Part shown: piece by piece, positions 59,663 through 64,000 of the stretch | How the letters are laid out: the number at the start of each line of letters is the position of its first letter | How positions within the stretch are numbered: position 1 is the first letter of the stretch | DNA from: Zhihengliuella alba | GTDB taxonomy: Bacteria; Actinomycetota; Actinomycetes; Actinomycetales; Micrococcaceae | DNA: 64,000 nt | Assembly: GCF_039538765.1 (NCBI RefSeq) | Contig: NZ_BAABCJ010000005.1 | Coordinates: forward strand, 310,001 to 374,000 | Direction of reading: 5' to 3' | The notes under the pieces: generated by a model | Told to the model about the DNA's origin: nothing | Databases searched by the model: none | What the model saw: the letters and a program-made list of their open reading frames with translations, nothing else | Made by a program: the position numbers and the translations under genes

Positions 59663-61006
59663 ATGTCTTCAACGCGAAGCAAATCGATACCGGCCGACAG
59701 CCCTGAAAGCACCAGACGCAAGCGCCGCTTCCTGGTCCGACTGACGGCCGTGCTGATCGGCGGGATGTTCCTGGACGGGTACATCCTCGGCATCGTCGGA
59801 ACGGTGATCAGCAGGATCAGCACCGACCTGAGCTTCACCCCGTTGTGGGAGGGCCTCATCGTCGCCTCCACGCTGATCGGCATCCTCGTGGGATCGCCGA
59901 TCGGCGGCTGGCTGGGCGACAAGTTCGGCCGCAAGCCGCTGTTCATGATCGACATGGGACTCTTCGTGGTCGGATCGGCCCTGCAGTTCTTCATCGACGA
60001 GCCCTGGCAGCTGTTCGTGGTGCGTCTGGTGATGGGCATCGCGATCGGCATCGAGTACTCCGTCGGCTGGCCCATGATGTCGGAGTTCGCGCCGGCCAGG
60101 ATGCGGGGGCGGCTCATGGGGCTGACCCTGGTGGCCTTCTACGCCGGGTTCATGACGGCCTTCCTGGTGGGCTACGCGCTGACCACGACGACGTCGGTCG
60201 ACTGGCGGGTCATCCTCGGCTCGAGCACCATCCTGGCCGTGATCCTGTTCATCGCCCGGATCGGCCTGCCCGAATCGCCGCGCTGGCTCTGGAGCAAGGG
60301 GCGGCACGACGAGGCGCAGGCGTTGGCGCACCGTTACCTCCTGGATTTCGATGACATGAGTGACGTCGAGCACGAGCACCAGCGCAAGGGGAAGTTCTCG
60401 GATCTGTTCTCGCAGCGGTACTGGCGGGCCACCCTGTTCACGTCGATGTTCTGGCTCTGCGCCGTCACCCCGTACTTCGCGATCGCCACCTTCGCTGAGA
60501 GCGTGCTCGAGAGCTACGGACTCAGCCAGGGCCTCGCCGGCGGCGTCGGGCTCTCCGCCCTGGCCACCGCAGGCGTCATCCTGACCGTCATCCTGGTCGA
60601 TCGAGTCGGTCGTCGGGTGCTGACCGTCCCGCCGCAGTACGTGTGCTTCGCGCTGCTGGCGATCATCGGGCTCTGGGCAGGCGCCCCGGCCTGGGTGGTC
60701 CTCGTCTGCTTCCTGGCCTTCTCCTTCCTCAACGCCGGCTACAACACGCTGACCGGCATCTACCCGGCGGAGGTCTTCCCCACCGAGATCCGCGGAGTCG
60801 GGACGGGCTTCGCGACGGCGGTCAGCCGCATCGGCGCGGGTGCCGGCACGTTCCTGCTGCCGTACTCCATGGAGAACTTCGGAGCGCAGGCGACGATGCT
60901 CATGGCCGCCGGGCTGACTCTCCTCGGGGCCATGCTCTCGCACTGGCTGGCGCCGGAGACCAAGGGAAAGACGCTGACCGAGACGGCCGTCGGCTTCTCG
61001 CACTGA
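59663..61006 (+). CDS. MFS transporter (sugar-porter/aromatic-acid-like)
   Basis: 447-aa carrier with 12 predicted helices. GWLGDKFGRKPLFMIDM is the loop 2-3 motif, LPESPRWLWSKGRHDEA the mid-protein motif, and PAEVFPTEIRGVGTGFA the helix 10-11 motif of the sugar porter/AAHS-like MFS group. The ATG at 59663 has a modest GGAG ribosome site. It follows the operon hairpin and begins a second transcription unit with the amine oxidase and ALDH. The substrate is presumably an amine or acid used by those enzymes. Confidence 0.83.
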   Translation: MSSTRSKSIPADSPESTRRKRRFLVRLTAVLIGGMFLDGYILGIVGTVISRISTDLSFTPLWEGLIVASTLIGILVGSPIGGWLGDKFGRKPLFMIDMGLFVVGSALQFFIDEPWQLFVVRLVMGIAIGIEYSVGWPMMSEFAPARMRGRLMGLTLVAFYAGFMTAFLVGYALTTTTSVDWRVILGSSTILAVILFIARIGLPESPRWLWSKGRHDEAQALAHRYLLDFDDMSDVEHEHQRKGKFSDLFSQRYWRATLFTSMFWLCAVTPYFAIATFAESVLESYGLSQGLAGGVGLSALATAGVILTVILVDRVGRRVLTVPPQYVCFALLAIIGLWAGAPAWVVLVCFLAFSFLNAGYNTLTGIYPAEVFPTEIRGVGTGFATAVSRIGAGAGTFLLPYSMENFGAQATMLMAAGLTLLGAMLSHWLAPETKGKTLTETAVGFSH

Positions 61007-61101
61007 GCGGGTCCCTCCCGCCCGGAGGCGCGAAGCGCCGGCAACACGTTTCCATCCCGCCTGGTCGACCACGCACCAGCCGTTACCTCGAAGGACCTTC
61101 C

Positions 61102-61152
61102 ATGTACGCTTGCTCTGCAATTCCCGCTCCGGGCCAGGGAGAACTCCGATGA
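61102..61152 (+). CDS. 16-codon leader ORF overlapping the amine oxidase start
   Basis: ATG at 61102, with GAAGGA at 61090-61095, opens a 16-codon frame (MYACSAIPAPGQGELR) that ends with TGA overlapping the amine oxidase ATG (ATGA, 61149-61152). The overlap and its better ribosome site suggest translational coupling or a regulatory leader peptide. No repeated regulatory codons are obvious. Confidence 0.45.
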   Translation: MYACSAIPAPGQGELR

Positions 61153-62426
61153 GCGCCGCCCGGAACCCCACGGTCGGGGTCCTCGGCGCCGGTCTGGCCG
61201 GTCTTGCTGCCGCCACGCACCTGAGCGAGGCCGGCTATGACGTCACCGTGCTCGAGGCGCGCGACCGCGTCGGCGGCCGCGTGTGGTCGGAGGCGCTGAA
61301 CACGGGTCACGACTTCGCGAGCATCGTCGAACGCGGGGCCGAGTTCGTCCTGGACGGCTACGACGCCATGCGAGAGCTCCTGGACCTCACTGGGCTGTCG
61401 CTGATCGAAACCGGTATGAGCTACTACGTCCGGGCCCTGGTCGAGACGCCGGAGATCACTACCGACGACATCGCCGCTGCCGGCCAGCGGGCCGCCGAGC
61501 TCGCACGGACCCTCCCGGGTGCACCGTCGGCCGAGGAGGTGCTCCGCCGCCTCGACCTGGACGAGCGCGTCGTCGAGGCGCTCCGGGCCCGCATCGAGAT
61601 CTCGACCACCGTGGGCACGGACAAGGTGACCGCAGCGGCGCTGAATCACATCGCCTCCTTCCGCCAGCTGCCGAGCTGGCGTGTCGGCGGCGGCAACCAG
61701 GGCCTGCCGAAGGCGCTGGCGACCCGCCTCGGTCCGGCGGTGCGGACCGGCGAGGCCGTCCAGCGCGTCACCCAGCTGGATGACGGCGTGGCCGTCTACA
61801 CGGCGCATTCCGCCGCCGTCTTCGACGCCGTGATCGTCGCCCTCCCGTTGGAGATCGTCCGGGACCGCAGGACGGTGCAGCTTCCCCTGCCGGAGTGGAA
61901 GCAGACGGTGCTCGACCGCGTGCTGCAGGGGCACGCGGCCAAACTCCATCTGCCGCTGCGTTCCAGTGCGCCCACCAGCGCCACCATGTCCGTCAAGGGA
62001 AGGTTCTGGAACTGGACCGCCGTCGACGCCAGCGGCGACGTCGCCCCGGTGCTCAACGGGTTCATGGGTTCGGAGGCGGCACTGCAGGCTGCGGCCGTCC
62101 ACGAGGGACCAGCACGCTGGGCCGATGCGGCCCGGGCGGCCCGTCCGGACCTGTCCTTCGACACGGACCTGCCGGGCCTGGTCACGGACTGGTCCGCGGA
62201 CCCGCTGGCCCGCGGCGCGTACTCCTCTCACTCGCCGCAGGTCCTCGCCGGGGACGGGGACGTGCTGGAGCAGCCGGTCGGCAATGTGTACTTCGCCGGC
62301 GAGTACACCGATGCCGACTTCACCGGCCTCATGGAGGGGGCCATCCGCAGCGGTCAGCGGGCGGCCCAACGCGTCGTTCATCAGCTGACTTCCACCCCGA
62401 CCGCCTCCCGGCAGGCCATCGGATGA
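61149..62426 (+). CDS. Flavin-containing amine oxidase
   Basis: 425-aa flavoprotein of the monoamine/polyamine oxidase family. The FAD motif is VGVLGAGLAGLAAATHLSEA (about residues 8-27), followed by LEARDRVGGRVWS. Near the C-terminus GNVYFAGEYTDADFTGLMEG (about residues 377-396) is the second FAD contact. It releases an aldehyde, ammonia and hydrogen peroxide from an amine. AGGGAGAA at 61136-61143 supports ATG 61149. Its stop overlaps the next ALDH start (ATGA), so the amine-derived aldehyde would be oxidised by that enzyme. It is shorter than eukaryotic MAO. Confidence 0.85.
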   Translation: MSAARNPTVGVLGAGLAGLAAATHLSEAGYDVTVLEARDRVGGRVWSEALNTGHDFASIVERGAEFVLDGYDAMRELLDLTGLSLIETGMSYYVRALVETPEITTDDIAAAGQRAAELARTLPGAPSAEEVLRRLDLDERVVEALRARIEISTTVGTDKVTAAALNHIASFRQLPSWRVGGGNQGLPKALATRLGPAVRTGEAVQRVTQLDDGVAVYTAHSAAVFDAVIVALPLEIVRDRRTVQLPLPEWKQTVLDRVLQGHAAKLHLPLRSSAPTSATMSVKGRFWNWTAVDASGDVAPVLNGFMGSEAALQAAAVHEGPARWADAARAARPDLSFDTDLPGLVTDWSADPLARGAYSSHSPQVLAGDGDVLEQPVGNVYFAGEYTDADFTGLMEGAIRSGQRAAQRVVHQLTSTPTASRQAIG

Positions 62427-63997
62427 CCACGACCCCGACACCCGGAGAGAACGGAAGCATGAGCGACATGGACACCGCAGCAGCGACTACGGACATCGCC
62501 GACCGCGTCGAGGCGGTCCTCGCCCGGACCCCGACCGGCCTGCTGATCGGCGGGTCCTGGCGGGACGCCTCGGACGGGGGAACGTTCGACGTCGAGAACC
62601 CGGCCACGGGGGAGGTCATCGCCACCCTGGCCTCTGCCACCCGGGCCGACGCCCAGGCTGCGATGGACGCGGCCGCGCAGGCCCAGGAGCGGTGGGCGCG
62701 CACGTCGTCGCGCGCCCGTTCCGAGATCCTCAGCCGCGCCTTCGCGCTCGTCCGGGAACGTGCCGACGACCTGGCCCTGCTGATGACTCTGGAGATGGGC
62801 AAGCCGCTCGCTGAGGCTGCCGGGGAGGTCAAGTACGGCGGGGAGTTCCTGCGCTGGTTCGCCGAGGAGGCGGTGCGGGACAACGGCCGCTACGTCGACG
62901 CTCCCGAGGGACACCTGCGCATGCTGGTGACCCGCAAGCCGGTGGGTCCGTGCCTGCTGATCACGCCGTGGAACTTCCCGCTGGCCATGGCGACCCGCAA
63001 GATCGCCCCGGCGGTGGCCGCCGGCTGCACCATGGTCCTCAAGCCGGCGCGACTGACGCCCCTGACGGCGCAGTACTTCGCGCAGATCATGATCGACGCC
63101 GGGCTTCCCCCGGGCGTGCTCAACGTCGTTGCGTCCGCCTCAGCAGCGTCGGTCTCGGAGCCGATCCTCGCGGATCCGCGGTTGCGCAAGATCTCGTTCA
63201 CGGGTTCCACCCCGGTGGGGAAGGACCTGATGAGGAGCGCCACGGACAACGTGCTGCGCACCTCCATGGAGCTGGGCGGCAACGGCCCCCTGATCGTCTT
63301 CGAGGACGCAGACCTGGACAAGGCCGTGTCCGGGGCCATGGCGGCCAAGATGCGCAACATGGGTGAGGCATGCACGGCGGCCAACCGGTTGCTGGTGCAC
63401 GAGGACGTCGCCGAGGAGTTCGTGGACCGGCTGGCCGAGCGGATGCGCGCCCTGAAGATCGGCAACGGCCTCGAGGAGGGGATCGCCGTCGGTCCCGTCA
63501 TCGAGGCCAAGGCGCGGGATTCCATGGAGGCGTTCGTCGCCGACGCCGTCGAACGCGGTGCCAGAGTCGTGGTTGGCGGACGGCGCGTCGACGGGCCCGG
63601 CTACTTCTTCGAGCCCACGCTGCTCACCGACGTGCCCCGCGACGCCCGCGCGGTGACCGAGGAGGTCTTCGGCCCCATCGCCCCCGTGGTGACGTTCCGG
63701 AGCGAGGACGAGGCGGTGGCCCTCGCCAACGCGACCGAGTACGGACTCGCCTCCTACGTGTTCACCGAGAACATCTCCCGGGGCCTGCGCATCGGCGACC
63801 GCATCGAGTTTGGCCTCCTGGGCCTCAATGTCGGCGTGATCTCCAACGCCGCCGCGCCCTTCGGCGGGGTCAAGCAGTCCGGCATGGGCCGCGAGGGCGG
63901 GGCCGAGGGCCTCGCCGAGTACACCACCACCCAGTACATCGGCGTCGAGGACCCCTGGTCCGACGTCCCGGCCGCGCCCGGGGACGACACCGTCTAA
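62423..63997 (+). CDS. Succinate-semialdehyde/aldehyde dehydrogenase (GabD-like)
   Basis: 524-aa aldehyde dehydrogenase of the GabD type. The catalytic pair is E283 (MELGGNG) and C317 (GEACTAANRLL); LLITPWNFPLAMATRKIAPA and PVGKDLMRSATDN are typical of succinate-semialdehyde dehydrogenases. The ATG at 62423 overlaps the amine oxidase stop (ATGA); ATG 62459 with GGAGA upstream is an alternative and shortens a nonconserved N-terminus. The gene ends four bases before the window edge. With the amine oxidase it would convert an amine such as putrescine or a related compound to the acid. Confidence 0.88.
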   Translation: MTTTPTPGENGSMSDMDTAAATTDIADRVEAVLARTPTGLLIGGSWRDASDGGTFDVENPATGEVIATLASATRADAQAAMDAAAQAQERWARTSSRARSEILSRAFALVRERADDLALLMTLEMGKPLAEAAGEVKYGGEFLRWFAEEAVRDNGRYVDAPEGHLRMLVTRKPVGPCLLITPWNFPLAMATRKIAPAVAAGCTMVLKPARLTPLTAQYFAQIMIDAGLPPGVLNVVASASAASVSEPILADPRLRKISFTGSTPVGKDLMRSATDNVLRTSMELGGNGPLIVFEDADLDKAVSGAMAAKMRNMGEACTAANRLLVHEDVAEEFVDRLAERMRALKIGNGLEEGIAVGPVIEAKARDSMEAFVADAVERGARVVVGGRRVDGPGYFFEPTLLTDVPRDARAVTEEVFGPIAPVVTFRSEDEAVALANATEYGLASYVFTENISRGLRIGDRIEFGLLGLNVGVISNAAAPFGGVKQSGMGREGGAEGLAEYTTTQYIGVEDPWSDVPAAPGDDTV

Positions 63998-64000
63998 GGC

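Noticed and set aside
1..64000. CRISPR arrays, insertion sequences, integrase or attachment sites
   Set aside because: No regularly spaced repeats, transposase motifs or tRNA-linked direct repeats were seen.

Overview
The window is GC-rich (about 70% by eye) with short intergenic gaps, frequent GTG/TTG starts, AGGAG-type ribosome sites and ATGA/GTGA gene overlaps. Together with the gene families (MHS transporters, PucR and tandem Lrp regulators, excalibur proteins, YjiH and UlaA-type carriers) this points to an Actinomycetota chromosome, most likely Micrococcales/Micrococcaceae. The genus cannot be fixed from sequence reading. No rRNA, tRNA, CRISPR, insertion sequence or phage module was found.

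Layout. (1) 1-6827: a catabolic block with a divergent tandem Lrp/AsnC regulator, an MHS-family carrier, a YtcJ-like amidohydrolase, a thiamine-diphosphate 2-oxoacid decarboxylase and a class I aminotransferase. (2) 6887-12926: small membrane proteins, a GNAT acetyltransferase, an SRPBCC protein, a CPBP-like membrane protein, an aldo/keto reductase, a DUF2695-like protein and a methyltransferase. (3) 12975-17999: a YdcF-family protein, purB, and an ascorbate-type PTS with fused EIIA-EIIB plus UlaA-like EIIC. (4) 18265-20531: a WXG-like small protein with an alpha/beta hydrolase, and a holin-4_2 family membrane protein. (5) 20581-26193 (minus): assimilatory nitrate uptake and reduction (narK, nasA, NasC-like electron-transfer subunit). 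(6) 26420-31627: aromatic/histidinol-phosphate aminotransferase followed by a complete E1alpha-E1beta-E2 2-oxoacid dehydrogenase operon, with a 38-bp palindrome in between. (7) 31758-35257: two paralogous lipoproteins, an excalibur membrane protein and an HNH (DUF1524) lipoprotein. (8) 35327-49.5 kb: S9 peptidase, ArsR/AHSA1 pair, TetR/EamA pair, MFS, YjiH, a Gmad2 lipoprotein, an NAD(P)-binding protein and a Nudix hydrolase. (9) 47363-50219: a MacB-like ABC exporter with two permease genes. (10) 50264-50700: two truncated gene remnants, a multicopper oxidase and a LuxR regulator. (11) 50808-63997: a second, larger catabolic block.

How the second block works together: a PucR regulator precedes a TPP decarboxylase (paralogue of the one at 3795), an aldehyde dehydrogenase, a PuuB/OrdL-like FAD oxidase, an NCS1 permease and a proline-racemase-superfamily enzyme, ending at a hairpin. 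A second unit follows with an MFS carrier, a flavin amine oxidase and a second aldehyde dehydrogenase. The gene set suggests uptake of an amino-acid- or amine-like nitrogen compound, epimerisation or dehydration, FAD-dependent oxidation, 2-oxoacid decarboxylation and aldehyde oxidation. The substrate is not determined by the sequence.

Strongest leads for follow-up: the duplicated TPP-decarboxylase loci, the Ser/Cys active-site pair in the racemase-family enzyme, the 38-bp palindrome before the dehydrogenase operon, the 16-codon leader ORF before the amine oxidase, the WXG-like/hydrolase pair, and several clear operator-like dyads.
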